From contig JALNQF010000017.1 in the NCBI GenBank assembly GCA_028456385.1, positions 124,001 to 188,000 on the forward strand: DNA of 64,000 nucleotides. Reading direction: 5' to 3'. The translations under genes were made by a program, and so were the position numbers. Positions 9,531 to 20,995 of the stretch are shown here, piece after piece (within the stretch, counting starts at the first letter, position 1; every line of letters starts with the position of its first letter). This stretch comes from Ophiosphaerella korrae. Its lineage: Eukaryota > Ascomycota > Dothideomycetes > Pleosporales > Phaeosphaeriaceae. A model generated the notes under the pieces. That model did not search any database, had not been told where the DNA came from, and saw nothing but the letters and a program-made list of their open reading frames with translations.

Positions 9531-10339
9531 ACTCTTGCATCTGGAGGTGATTATACACATGGCTTCTTTCCTTCCTAACTAATACAGTCCTTGAGGCAGG
9601 TGGGATGTAGTAAACCCATTGACAGAAAGGTACAACCGTCTAGCTAGCTTATTTATCAAGAATCGTCTCTCTCCTACGCAACGTTTTTTCCCTCCTCCAC
9701 CACCAAGACACATGTGAGTACTATTTGTTCCAACTGTCACGCTAGACACTCCTAATCATTATCATCGCCCTGACATTGGACGGTCTGCCCGTCTTTGAAG
9801 CAAGTTGGATCTAGACTCCGTATTGTTTATGATCTTGCTGCTACAGATGCATGGCATGGCTTTCAAACTAACTGCTTTTCCTAGGCCGACGCTCCGATCT
9901 GGTCGCGTCGTTTCGCCCGCCGCCGCCCTCGCCCGAGCTAGGGCTGATTATAACGCAGCCTCCGCTGCGGAGTGGGCCGGCCTCCTCAACGGGGTGCGAG
10001 GCCTCGCCCGTGGCGGCTGATTCTGGCCCTGGATCGGGCGGAACGGGCCCTGGAACGGGCTCAGAGAGTCGTGGATGAGGCCGCTCGCCGACTATAACTG
10101 TAAGTAGTGATTTCATTTCTTGTGTTTGATCATTCGGCACGACTTCTACTTCTACTCTTTGCTCCCCTCCCTTTCTTCTCTTCTTTTGCTCCACTGCCTT
10201 CCTTCTTCTCTCCTTTACCAGGACGATTGGCTGGCACCTTCACATGGTGTCCTGGGTCAGTAGCCCAGCCTGTTCGCGGGCTGGTCAGCGAAGCCAAGAC
10301 CAGCCAGCAAGTAGATAGAAATCTGTACAAATGCACTGA
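9531..10339 (+). mobile_element. Possible degenerate transposon coding remnant
   Basis: A GC-rich island (about 9880-10105) inside AT-rich DNA encodes Ala/Arg-rich fragments such as RPTLRSGRVVSPAAALARA and, in another frame, LDRAERALERAQRVVDEAA. These look like pieces of one coiled, Arg-rich protein broken by a frameshift. A pyrimidine-rich stretch ending in TTTACCAG follows, resembling an intron 3' end. No transposase or reverse transcriptase motif is visible, so the call rests on context and composition. It could equally be the relic of a cellular gene. Confidence 0.3.
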
Positions 10340-11601
10340 TCAGGCCATTCTTTGCATCATTCCTTCGTGACGTATTTGACATAGTGATGCTGAATCAACG
10401 ACTCCATCCGGCAAGCGCAGATGATGAATTGTATCGCCATGGGACCTGATATCCACGTCGCGTAATGCTTCCTTCTCCAACCGTAGGTAGCAGGGACTAG
10501 GGGCAACCTTCTTCCAGGGCTCAACAACATTATCACTGAGCTCAAGATTCCATGTACCACGCCATGTAAGTGTAGCCATTGCACTTGCAATATGTCGCTG
10601 ATAAATTACCGCACAGGCTTGTCCCGGTTCACTGTTCCAGAGCACCATGGTTTTGAGCTGCGGTATCTTCAGCGCAATCGAACTGGCGTTTCGCAACAGT
10701 GTATAAACATTTTGATGAGGAGCTGTCCGGGCCAGTGTGGATGATGTGAGTGTCAGCGACTGCAGGAGATTCCAGGTACATGGCAGCTGCTGGCATGAGG
10801 TGAAAAACTGCTGGGCGTCGATCATGTATGAAATAGAAAGATGCTCCAGATGATGGCTTTTGGCGGCAAACGCTTTGGCTAGCCCGAGATCTACAGCTGA
10901 GGTAGTTTCGATATCTCGGCCTAAATGTGACGTAGCGTTATTCAGTGCCAGTGCAAGTTGGTTGTTGAAGTCCTTGAAGATAGATACTCTTTTGACGTGT
11001 TTTGGAACACTGCGCTGGACTAAGGAGGCTAGTTCTATCAAGATGTCAGGAGGAAATTAAATACGTGTTTGATGTAGGGGGGGGGGAAGTTTCGTTGATT
11101 TTACACCAAATATCCAATACAAAATAATCTCAACAGAACAGGTAAATCCCCTCTACTTGTATAAACACAAAAGCGTATAAGAAAATATGATATAGGGTTA
11201 AACGTACCATATGCACATGCAATCTGGTAGTGGTGTCACCGGGCACGCCACAGCTCGTAGACAATACTTTCTAGCCGAGGGAGTTTCTCCCACAAGGCCT
11301 TTAGTACTTCGGGAAAAAGCTCATGTCGAAGTTGTCGACGTATACAGAAGCTTGTAACAGCATGAACGACAGGGAGAGTTTGGGGGACGTTCAAGCAGAG
11401 CGGAGAGAAGAGGCGCAAAATAGCGGGCGGATCGGGAGTTTTAACCTGCTGACCATCAACCCAGCCGTGCTTTGGGTCGTGCCATCTGATAGCTTTCTCC
11501 TGTTGGGTCCAGTCTCTTGTGTCTTCATGTCCGGGTCCAAAACAGTAGTTCTTGAACCAATGTTGTGAGTCACTCGGTGAAGATGCGCTCAGCTCGAACA
11601 A
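10340..11601 (-). pseudogene. Fragment of an F-box/LRR-like fungal protein family
   Basis: Two open segments in the same orientation read like consecutive parts of one protein. The first (11601-11236) carries SPSDSQHWFKNYCFG and ends VYELWRAR; the second (about 11041-10340) carries VPKHVKRVSIFKDFN and a C-terminal half with leucine-rich character. In dothideomycete families that look like this, a YExWR segment leads into an LKRLTIFEDFN-like one, and an F-box lies at the N-terminus. Here the 190 bases between segments contain stops, a C10 tract and no convincing splice pair, and no F-box precedes 11601. I therefore call it a truncated gene or pseudogene. It borders the transposon debris on its left, which may explain the damage. 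Family naming is from resemblance only. Confidence 0.5.
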
Positions 11602-12128
11602 GTATCTTCCTTCCTCTCTCCCTCACTCGATACACTTTCTAGGTCTCTAGTCGCTGTGCAAGCAACCCACCCAAAATACTCCGTACTACTCTGTATACCT
11701 ACGTAATATACGCCGTAACCACACTGTCGTGCTAACCATGTGATCTCCCATGCCGTGTTATCCGCGTGCTTCCAACCACGCTGCCTGCGGAAATGCCTCG
11801 TTGACCGAATACCGCCGCCCGCGGGCCGCGTGTACGATGGACTACATAACAGACGAATGTACCTCACACTCCCCTCTTTGACCCACGCCGTCCCAAATGG
11901 TGCGCAACTGTGCTTTGCAACTTGATTGTCAGACGGGTGTGGGGATGTGCGGGATGCGGGTCCGGCGCCGTGTGATTCGCTGATTCAACCAACTATACAG
12001 CACCGCGTACCACGAAGTAAAGCTTCCACTTAGGTGAGAATACAAATTAATTCCTCATACTGAACATTCGTAAAGCCTTGGGTATCAACTCCCCCCACCG
12101 AATACCTACAATTACACACGACACGCCC
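11602..12128. other. Intergenic region
   Basis: No supported gene. This is where an N-terminal F-box exon of the adjoining pseudogene would be expected; I could not find one on the minus strand. Confidence 0.45.
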
Positions 12129-13463
12129 TCAATCCACTACAACTCCCTTCGCCCCTTCGTCCTCGCCCCAAACCGCCCGTCGCTCTGGCTTGTGGATGCG
12201 CACCACCCACAGAAAGTAATCCTCCAGCGGCAACAAATTGAGCAAAATGCGATTTCCCCTCCACGCAAGGGCGCATACAAGTGCGCCGGCCACAGCATCG
12301 AGAATGAAGTGATTCGCCGTCGCAACGATAGCAACGAGGATGATCGCCGGGTACGCAAAGCCCAGCAGCACACACAGCACGCGCCTCGGATCCGGGAGGC
12401 GCAGACGCACGGTCTGGCTAAGGTGGAGCGTGCGGGTGCGGCGGTGCTGCGGGGCGAAGGGGATGCTCATGATTGTCAGGCCGATGAGGAGGGAGTAGCC
12501 GAAGTGGAGAGAAGGCATGGCGGCGTATTGGTTGCAGAACTTGTTTTGTGTCCATACGCTGCTTTCGCCAGAGGCGCCGTGCACAGTGTCGACGAAGCCG
12601 TAGCTGCGGGCTTCGCGGCCGACGGGGCCCGGGACGTCGGGGTCGGAGAGGAGGCGTGGGGGCATGCAGGGCCAGAGAGTGAAGACGATGAAGGCGATGA
12701 GATTGCATACGGCCATTGTGCGGCGGCGGGCGGCGTATAATTTGGGGCCGGCAGGGGAACCGGATGCTTCAGCCTTGTGTGTGGGGAGGTCGATGCGGTT
12801 CTGAGTGGTGGTGTAATAAAAAAGCCAGACGAGGAAGAGAATGGTGCCGGGAATGTGAATGAAAGAGTATATGCGGTTCGTCCAGTGCATTAAGAATGGG
12901 TGTTGAAGAAACCAGTGTTGGACGTCGAGTTCGTGGAAGATATGGAGGCGTTGCTCGAGGTGGATGATTTGGAGTGCGTGTCGGCGTGCCACGACTACGG
13001 TGCCTTCAACCATTGTTACCGCGCTGAATGCTCTCCCAAGTTGGTATACCTAGTCCTTGTCAGTATGTTTGCTGATAAACTCCAGCCATGTCAAGCTTAC
13101 CCAGTATATCAACGCCCAGTACCAAGCCTCCACAAGGAATGGAAACTTTTTGAGCAACCTACTCAAGAAATAGTCCTTGAACTGCCTTGTGTTGGGCGAA
13201 GTCACTTCTTTCTTCAGCCCGAAAATTCGTAATTCTCGCCGCCGCCATTTTGGTTCTTCGTCAAGTTGTGGTAATAGGGATACGCTAGATGAAGGACTCG
13301 AGCGCCCGGATTCGAAAGACGACGACGGCGAAGATGATCGTGGAGATCGTGGATATACTCGGCGGTGATTGAAGAGACGATACTCAGCGGTGCGGTTGAC
13401 CCATGTTCCTCCAAAGAGTAGAGTCACGACGACGAGTGGCTCTATGAAGGCCCCAGCACCCAT
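12129..13463 (-). CDS. PAP2-superfamily integral membrane phosphatase (PAP2_3 type)
   Basis: Predicted 427 residues in two exons (13463-13101 and 13049-12129; the 51-base intron has GTAAGC donor, CTGAC branch and TAG acceptor). Several hydrophobic spans are present. The catalytic signature is split as in lipid phosphate phosphatases of the inositolphosphorylceramide-synthase group: AAMPSLHFGYS with Ser301/His303, and NHFILD with His368 and Asp372. These residues form the phosphohistidine relay. The N-terminal 120 residues have a Ser-rich linker between two hydrophobic stretches. Expected role: hydrolysis or transfer of a phospho-headgroup at an internal membrane; the substrate is unknown. The long open frame on the opposite strand is its shadow. 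Confidence 0.85.
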
Positions 13464-15098
13464 ACTGTGGGAAGAATATGCAAATGCTCAAGGGATGATT
13501 AGTATACTTGGAAAGGTGAAGCTGGGCGTAAGTGAGTATGGAGCGTGAAGAATGAATTTTCGAATAATGTAGAAGGAATAAGTACGGCGCCTAGAATGAG
13601 AACAACCTCCGAAGCGGTCCGAGCAGTTGTCTTCTTATCGATGGACTGCTAGTGCATAGAGCAGCAGCTTCCTACAGCCTTGGAAGGGATGCTTCAAGCA
13701 GGGCCGGACGAATGAGGCAAAGAGACAGGAGTAAGAAGACAGCTCAGCAAGCCAAGCGTGTCTCGATTGACCAGATAGGCAACAAACACGCACAAATGAC
13801 CTCAATCATACGGACCAGTACGGACGACAAATTGTGCCAGTCGCATTTCATGGCATGACTAAGAGCAGGACCGGGCAGCCTCGGGCGAAGCTACAGGCGA
13901 TGCCGACATGCGGATTGTTGAAAGCCGATGTGCCGTTGTGGTGCTGGTCGTGTGCTGTTGTACACCTGTTCGGATTGGCCTGCGTCATAGGAATTACCGT
14001 TTGGCTGGGTGGAGCAGCTCATGCCATCTCTCACGCATCCTGCCACCGACCCACGAGCCGGACGACGCAATCAAGTTCAGATGCATACCAGAGCAGCAGA
14101 TCGCCATGGGTTTTTGCCACCGAAAACCTTACGGTGCCCGCATGCCATAGCGACATGTTTTGATGGATGAGATCAAGATACTGGTAGTGTAATGAGCAAT
14201 GGGCACGCGACATGATCGGCATTAGTCCCCGATGCATCCGGATTCAACCAAAGGGAGAAAGATCGTCAGGCTTTGCTATGCTTGGCAGTTAGGATCTTGT
14301 CACCGATGTGTAGTCGAGACGGTACACGGATGATCTCGTTGGTGACTGTCAAGTTGCATGTGCGGTTTCGTCGATGGTCTTGCTATCCAGGATACTGCTC
14401 AGCGATGCCCAAGCGAACATATGTGGCTACTGTGCTGAAAGAGAACAGATGATGATAGATAATCACCTGGAAGAAACTTAGGTTTGGAGTGGAGTGGCGG
14501 CTGCTATCTGTCAGGATTTGGCGTTCCTAGCCAATCGGAGCAATCTCACAGCTCCGGATAGGTGGGCCGTTGGCTTGGCATCTTAGCCACGGAGAGCCCA
14601 GGATGATGCCGTACCGGTTATCCGAGAGGTTGAACAAAGGTACATTGAAAGTGCACCGGGGACTCTATATTTGATATAACGTTTGTTTTTCTGAAGCGCT
14701 ACACATCACATATGTCATCATGTCACATTACTCTCCCATATAACTGATTTCATTTCTTCAAATCGATAATGATGCTTGATGGAGGAGCAATTTGACTGGC
14801 ATCCCTTGGCCTATGGTCGGGCTTGTGACAAAAGAAAAGCCTAATATTACAGCGAGGCCCCCGTGCTATGCAAGACGCCTAGAAACAAGACTGAAAGAGA
14901 CAGTGAGCATTGTCCAACGCCGGCCGTGAAGCTCAAATAATGTATTATCGATGATTGCATGTTCTCATCGACGCCGCCAACGCCTTGCTGAAAGATGACA
15001 AAGAAAGTGGTGGAATAGTGTCGAGGTACGTTTGAAGGAAATATGAACAAGAAGGTTTCACACATGGACAGACAAAATGGTGCTGTGTGGTTGTTGGA
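13464..15098. other. 1.6-kb gene-poor intergenic region
   Basis: Promoter side of the PAP2 gene and 3' side of CDC14. The short open frames here (for example around 13.9 and 14.9 kb) have no domain or splice support. No RNA gene or clear repeat seen. Confidence 0.5.
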
Positions 15099-16069
15099 TC
15101 AGCAGGCGACGCTAGTGAAGGGTGCGCTCTCCTGGAGATCCTCGACCAGAGCGTCAACGTTGTTGAGATATTTGCCCAGCAAATACTGTTTTTCGTTTTG
15201 TGATCGAGTATTCTTCTTTGGACCGCCGCCTTCTTCCCCGTTGGCGCTACTACTTTGCCGATGGAAGGCGGTGGTGAGCTTGCTCGGGCTTCTCTGGAGG
15301 CCGATAGCTACTGTTTCGGGCATGAGGTAGAAGTACAAGAACTCTAGTAGCTTGACTTTGACGTTTTGTGTCGTTTCCTCGTCCTTGAAGAGGCTCGTGA
15401 CGGTCAGCAGACCATCCATGCGCTCGAATGTGCGTGTGTTTTGCGGTGTGGCGAGGAGCGCGGTTACGAGAACGAGCAGGGCCTGGGATTGTATGGCGGG
15501 GCAGTTGTACGGGTCGAGGAGATCGAGCAAAAGGTTCATGTAGACTTCGCGGCTGAAGATGATGCGGGACGGTGAGTGTAGGAGCAGCAGGCCCTGCAGG
15601 TTGGAGAGCGACGAGAGGATAAGTATGTCATTCTGGCCATCTGCACACTGGGTTAGATGGAGCATCATGGAGCCGAGCAATTGCCGTACCTTTGCTGCTT
15701 CCCATACCAAGTAACCGCTCGAGGCAGTCGGCTACTCGCGTCGCAACTGAGCACTAGTCAGTACCAACACAGCATGCCATTACATCATCTCTGCTCACCA
15801 TTCCACTCGAAGCCCTCCTGCAGGCGGAAGAACTCTCGAAAGGCCGGGTCCTCGGACAACTGGCCCAGCTTCTTAGGTGCAGACTCATGCTGTTCGCCGA
15901 GGTTGATGGCAGATGCGTTCCGTCGGTGGCCTGGGGTCGATGGCTTCGCTTTTCCCGTGGAGAGACAGATCTGGGCGAGCATGCCCTCGATTTGGCGCAG
16001 CCCCTTGCGTATCTTTTGCGTGTCCTTGGACGCGATGTTGTCAAAGGCGAGAGACAGTAGAGCCTCCAT
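15099..16069 (-). CDS. cdc14: Cdc14-family SIN scaffold (partner of Sid1 kinase)
   Basis: Predicted 289 residues in three exons (16069-15799, 15746-15690, 15640-15099; introns 52 and 49 bases). The ATG at 16069 begins MEALLSLAFDNIASKDTQK. The protein matches the fission-yeast-type Cdc14 family, not the budding-yeast phosphatase of the same name: helical, with LERLLGM and a C-terminal region around SREVYMNLLLDLLDP. This protein binds the Sid1 kinase in the septation initiation network at the spindle pole body and helps trigger septum formation. The middle exon of 57 bases is supported because only it restores frame across two sound intron pairs. Another SIN component, Spg1, lies 21 kb away. 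Confidence 0.88.
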
Positions 16070-17108
16070 CTCGAGTGTTTCTTTGACGGGCGGGCAAAGA
16101 AAGCAGGCGGGTCGAGATGGTCTCGTGATTGTCGAGGTGCTGGAAAAGACACGCGGTCTTGGAGCAGTGCAAGAGACGGCAAGGGGCAGCTGAGGTGCAT
16201 GCAGCTAAAAGAAACAAAATGCGGAGAGGGGAGGTATTTTGAGCGTTGTGGGCCGCGAAATTAGCGTTATGCCTCCTGGCGCTGGCTGTCGATGTCATGT
16301 GCAAACAGGCCGGCGTTGCTGAGGAAACAAGCTCACATGGAGGCCGTCCGGACCCGTGCGCGACGGGCTTGGCAGGCCAGCGCCATTGCTCTGGACAACC
16401 ACGACAGCTTGAAATGGGACTGGGAGCATACTATGTATAATGCTTTCTACCGTCGCCGTCGATGCATGGTCCCGGGCAGCAGCTAGCGTCGAAATGCGCC
16501 TGCACTGCGCCTGCATTGCGCCTGCTGTCAATCCAGAAAATGATATCTTGGTACGCATAGCCTGGTAAACTACCGTACTATCTCACCTCACATTGCCTGC
16601 TTGGTTGATTCGGGCAGATATGCAACAAACCGCCGCAGTTGAGGGGCAGAAAATGGACGCCTGAACACCGGTACGAATCATAGGCCCGGTCAGTTTATCT
16701 GTCCTGTCACATCTGTTCACCGGAGCTTGGCACAGCCACAGCCACGTCTGCTTTCGTAACTGCAATGCCTCTCCATGATGTCCAGTACCCCGCTTCGCTT
16801 CACCACCTCACCTTTAGTTCCCCATCGATAGTGTGGCTCAGCACCCAGTCTAGATATTGGGGAATGTCTTGCCGGTGATTCTTAACTCGGTGCTTCACAG
16901 CATGACTGAGCCTGGTGCGCCACATTGCCTCATATGAGACCCAGCTCTGGTGTTATAAATCTTTCCAACCCTCGTCCATACTTTGGCACTATATTTTTAT
17001 TAGCAACCCTGTCTCGTGGAAAGAGCTTACATGAACTAGTGAAAAGAATTCTACACTCGACAATCTAGGCTACAGCTATGGCTAGGCAGATAGTTGCCAG
17101 TACGTTGA
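16070..17108. other. Intergenic region upstream of CDC14
   Basis: Promoter region of CDC14 and run-in of the next gene. It probably includes the unresolved first exon of the membrane/F-box gene. No RNA gene, mobile element or long repeat seen. Confidence 0.45.
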
Positions 17109-18878
17109 TATGGACATACGTTGGAAGAAGTCTTCAATCTAAAATCATCAGACGTCTTTACATTAGTGCTCTTCCCCTGCGCGCTTTTCAGATTTGTGCT
17201 CTTCGCACCTTTTGGTTATTATTCAGCCCAGGCCTCTAACCACAGAAATGTCATCAAGTACCACCTCGAGCTTCGCGACGGACCATATGATCCTTTCATA
17301 CAAACCGGCGAGAAAATCGCTGCTAGCTGGGCAAACTTTGCCTTCTATTGGAATTTTTCAATCTGGATCCCTTCATTCTGGTTTCCTCCACCACTCAATC
17401 TACCTTTCACAGCTGTCGATATAGTTACCACTGTGTTTCTTTCCAAAGCGACTCACTACCAGACAAGCTATGCTCCACACAGTAAACGTTCATGCGCTAG
17501 TGCTGCGTACAGCTGGCACAAGCCAGCTGGTACAAATGAGAGCTTTTTTGAGGTTGCAGCCAGGCTCAATAGCACCGTCGCTACTCCTGTCGAGATGTGC
17601 AGGAGCTTTGTAGAGGAATGGCAGTACGGAATCACTGTCTCGTACGTAATTTTCGTACCTCTTAGCATGACAGTAAACTGACATTGAGGCCGCTAGTTTC
17701 TTCTATGCCCTGATTTCATTACTCAACATCATCGCTTTCTTTGCCGCTCTATCAGCAGCCAGGCTTCAAGACGAGCCTTTCCAGGACTTTGTTGTGGGAA
17801 TGAGCAAGACTGCGTTCCATCATGCAATGGCAATCCCAAGGGGCATCGTTGCACTCGTAGCACTTATCCTGTGCTTTTTGCCACAGACATTGTTCAGGTG
17901 TCTACCATTCTCCTTGAAGTCAAATGTTCGATTTGGGAGACAATACGCTCTCAAAGGCAGCATAGGCGTTGAACAGAAAGCTGAAGTTGGTGTTACAGAG
18001 TTGAAGGACATTTACAAAAAGAACAAGACAAACAGAGAGCCGCGATACCAGGGTGGCGCTGGAAAAAAGTCCCCATTATCGAACTTCTTGGCCACTTACG
18101 ACATGTTGATAGCGGTCGTTGAGGAACTTCACTACTCCGATGTCATGAACCTCAGCCGCGTATCGAAAAGCGTGCGCGAGGCGGTTCTTCCCCAACACGA
18201 TGTCAACCGTAGAATGAAGATTTTCAAGCGGTACTCATGTCCTGACGCTGATAAGAAAGGATGCTGGTTATGCGATAAGCAAGTCTGCTCGGTAAGTGAC
18301 ATTCACCTCTTAGGAATCATGCTCTCTCATATCCCGTATCTCACTGAAAGTTCTAGGGCTGCCAACAACTTCCACTTGTCTCCCAAGCTACGTTATCACA
18401 CCATCTTCACAATTGCTTACCCTATTGCACTCCATGCTATCGGGTCAGCTTCTCTAACCGTCGTCCACCGCCCAGCCAACGACTTCAAAGTCCAGGTTGT
18501 AACTGTGCACCTCTCACTTCGCATCCCAATATCCTCATGCGCTTTTTTTACGGCTCCAATTTGCTCAAGACGCGCCAAGCATTACGTGTCAAGATCGCAC
18601 GCGCAGTATGTCAGGATTGCAGCATCTACGACGCTGACCAATTGCTAGAGATGAGAGAAGAGAAGACTAAGATGCAATTGAAAAGAGGTTTAATGCATAA
18701 CGGGGAGAAGTGGATCACATGTGCGAGACAAGGGTGCAGAAGGCGTCTAGGTACAGGACCAAGATGGTGGATATGCAGTATTAGAACGTGTGGAAAGGAG
18801 TGTAGGAGCATTGTGCATAAGGGGTGGGGAAGAGAGGAGAAGGAGGCCAGCGAAGCAATAGGTGCAGAAGCTGTTTAA
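17109..18878 (+). CDS. Membrane protein with F-box-like and Cys-rich C-terminal module (start unresolved)
   Basis: Three exons read in one frame (17109-17641, 17697-18291, 18357-18878), giving about 549 residues. A stop lies just upstream and no ATG exists in frame before mid-exon, so the true start must come from an upstream exon or a frameshift; I could not place it. The N-terminal half has several hydrophobic spans (FTLVLFPCALFRFVLFAP, FYALISLLNIIAFFAAL, VALVALILCFLP). Next is an F-box-like segment (VEELHYSDVMNLSRVSKSV). The C-terminus is Cys-rich: CWLCDKQVCSGCQ, then HNC, YCTPC, CNC, CQDC, CARQGC and CSIRTCGKEC, probably binding zinc. The combination suggests a membrane-anchored ubiquitin-ligase adaptor, but that is inference. 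It is convergent with the next gene. Confidence 0.65.
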
Positions 18879-18972
18879 CAGATCACTGACGCATAGCGTC
18901 TCCGCTTGAGAATATTACACAATACCAATACTTCTACATGTATGCGAAACAACGCCTATCTCCACACCCAGC

Positions 18973-20209
18973 CTACAGCAACGTCTCAACACCTGCCCTC
19001 ACCTTCGTAGCCGCCCCAGTAAACTGCGGCACACTCGCACTCGCACTCGCTGTTTCTGTTGTATTCCCATCACCGACAGTACAAGTCAGCCTCGTCGTAT
19101 TCGCCGAATAAAACACGAAGCCAGCCCCCTGATGAGCCCAACACTCCCTTCTTTTACACTCAAATACAGAGTCTTGATAGAATATGGTGGCGCGGTACCT
19201 ATAATACTTGTGAGCTGCCTGTGCTCGTTCACTTGTAGGTCCCATATCACTCAGCGATGGGATAACGCAGTTTTCCTTTGCCCTTCGACAAATACCGCTG
19301 CCTCAATTCGCCAGCGGGAAGATTCTCGGAATGGAGTATGTCTTCAACGATGATGTCCATCAACTCTTTCGGAAGCCGGCCTATCCTAGACATAGCCACA
19401 GTCCTCCAAATCTCATAGAGCCTAACACTCTGCTCAAGAAAAGGGATAGTCCGTTTAAAATATCGCGCAGTGAATATCTCGCAATCAAACACATCTCCCG
19501 AGTACTTCCTATGCTCCTGCTGCTCAAGCTGAGCCCAATCTTGAAGTTTCTCCTGCGCACTCGACAACACGAATCTAGTGGGCTCAGTAACTTTATCCCA
19601 CAACTTATTCGTCCTTTCGTCGTCCCATTGATCCAGGCAAATCCGAAGCAGCGCCTCGTCTAACACCCAGTATATGCTCTCCCGCTGGCTAATCAAAAAG
19701 CGCTCAAAACGAAGCTCTTTCGCGCGCAGGATCTTGACGCCGTACTCGACGATTAAACTCGCTGCTTCGCCCCACCGCGACGGAGCCTGTTTGACGGTTA
19801 TTTTGACGAGATCTTCTACCGTTGCGATGAAGGTCTTTGTGCAGTAGAACAATATGCAATAGATCTGCGGCACGGCAGAGTGGCCTTCGAGGTCAAAACT
19901 CGCCTGAGCGTTCATGATTGCAATTTCTTTGGAAAGTTCCCATTCGTTTTGTTGGCGGCGGCGGACTTCTTCGTCGTGATAGGCGTCTACTCCATCTTCG
20001 GAGGGCGGCTCGTTCAATGGCCAGACTATGCGGGATAATGCCCATTCTGCTGGGTAAGGCGCGCGGTCATGGCTTAGTTTAATGCCGGAAATTGAAATTT
20101 TCATTTGATTTAGGTGGCGAGGGATGGCGTTGGATATGATGGTTGGGCTTAGAAGGTTGCCTGAATGAGGAGGTGCTATTGGCATCGGCGGTTTCCTCCG
20201 GCTTCGCAT
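18973..20209 (-). CDS. Hypothetical protein with C-terminal F-box-like segment
   Basis: Predicted 394 residues in two exons (20209-19251 and 19198-18973; 52-base intron with GTGATA donor and TATAG acceptor). The ATG at 20209 is preceded within two bases by a run of 18 C on the coding strand; a later Met (MKISIS) could be the true start. The protein is charged and helical, with no family recognised. Near residue 290 an RIGRLPKELMDIIVEDIL segment resembles an F-box helix pair. The second exon carries several Cys (FECKRRECWAH) followed by FVFYSANTTRLTCTV. The convergent neighbour also has an F-box-like segment, which may be coincidence. Confidence 0.6.
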
Positions 20210-20995
20210 GTGGGGGGGGGGGGGGGGGGCTTCTCACAGGTAAGCAATGACATAGATATGTGCCGACTTAAACAGAATTGGATACATCCACCGAACTGTA
20301 TTGGTGCATTGGTCCAATGTCTATCGTTTTTGCTGAGGAAATGATTCGCCTGATCCTGATCATCTGATTATGTCCAGGCATATCTCACACAATTGTCAAG
20401 ATTAGAACGATCAGTGTATAAAGTCTGACAAGGACTTACTAAAATAGATTGTTTACGTTATTCTAGAAAAATAAAACGATCACGAAGCACATCATGAGTG
20501 AGGAGGACTTTCTGCGCCCCAGACGAGCAAGCGACTCTGCTAGTAACCAGTCTATAGATATGGTTCGGGCACGGCATATGTTTTCATAACTTTCTCAGCA
20601 GAGATCTATTTATGTGAATATGTATGATCCTTATACAAGCTGTTCTAGTAAATATAGTGCCCAGGTGCTATAGAGTTTCAGTTGGCTGAATGTCATTATT
20701 TAGATTTGGAGTTTTATGATCTGCGTTCTGGAAATCCCCGTTCTAATTTTGGGACTAATAGCACATGATCGAGTGATACATACGACTCCACTTCATCGAA
20801 TAGGATTTAATGACTCGAGTGATCAAGCTTGACGGCAAGTGGCGCTAATTCGACCGGGTTGGGGGAATGTGTGAGAAGTGGGGTACATGTGGTGCAACAA
20901 GTGTACCTACTTATACCCGCCGTGGCGCAACCTGCCACTACTCCACCACTTGGAATAAAAACTTATACAACCACCTTTTGCAATTCTCACCCAAC
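20210..20995. other. Intergenic region with poly-G tract
   Basis: Divergent spacer between the orphan gene and the beta-lactamase-like gene. It opens with an 18-G homopolymer (20212-20229); the rest is AT-rich with no gene seen. Confidence 0.55.

Noticed and set aside
12078..12740. 220-codon plus-strand open frame
   Set aside because: Antisense shadow of the PAP2 gene, whose catalytic motifs and splice sites are clear on the other strand.
13834..14163. 109-codon open frame in the 13.5-15.1 kb gap
   Set aside because: No recognisable domain, no splice support and no codon bias like the neighbours.
15099..16069. CDC14 as the dual-specificity phosphatase of that name
   Set aside because: No HCxxGxxR phosphatase motif; the sequence fits the fission-yeast SIN scaffold family.
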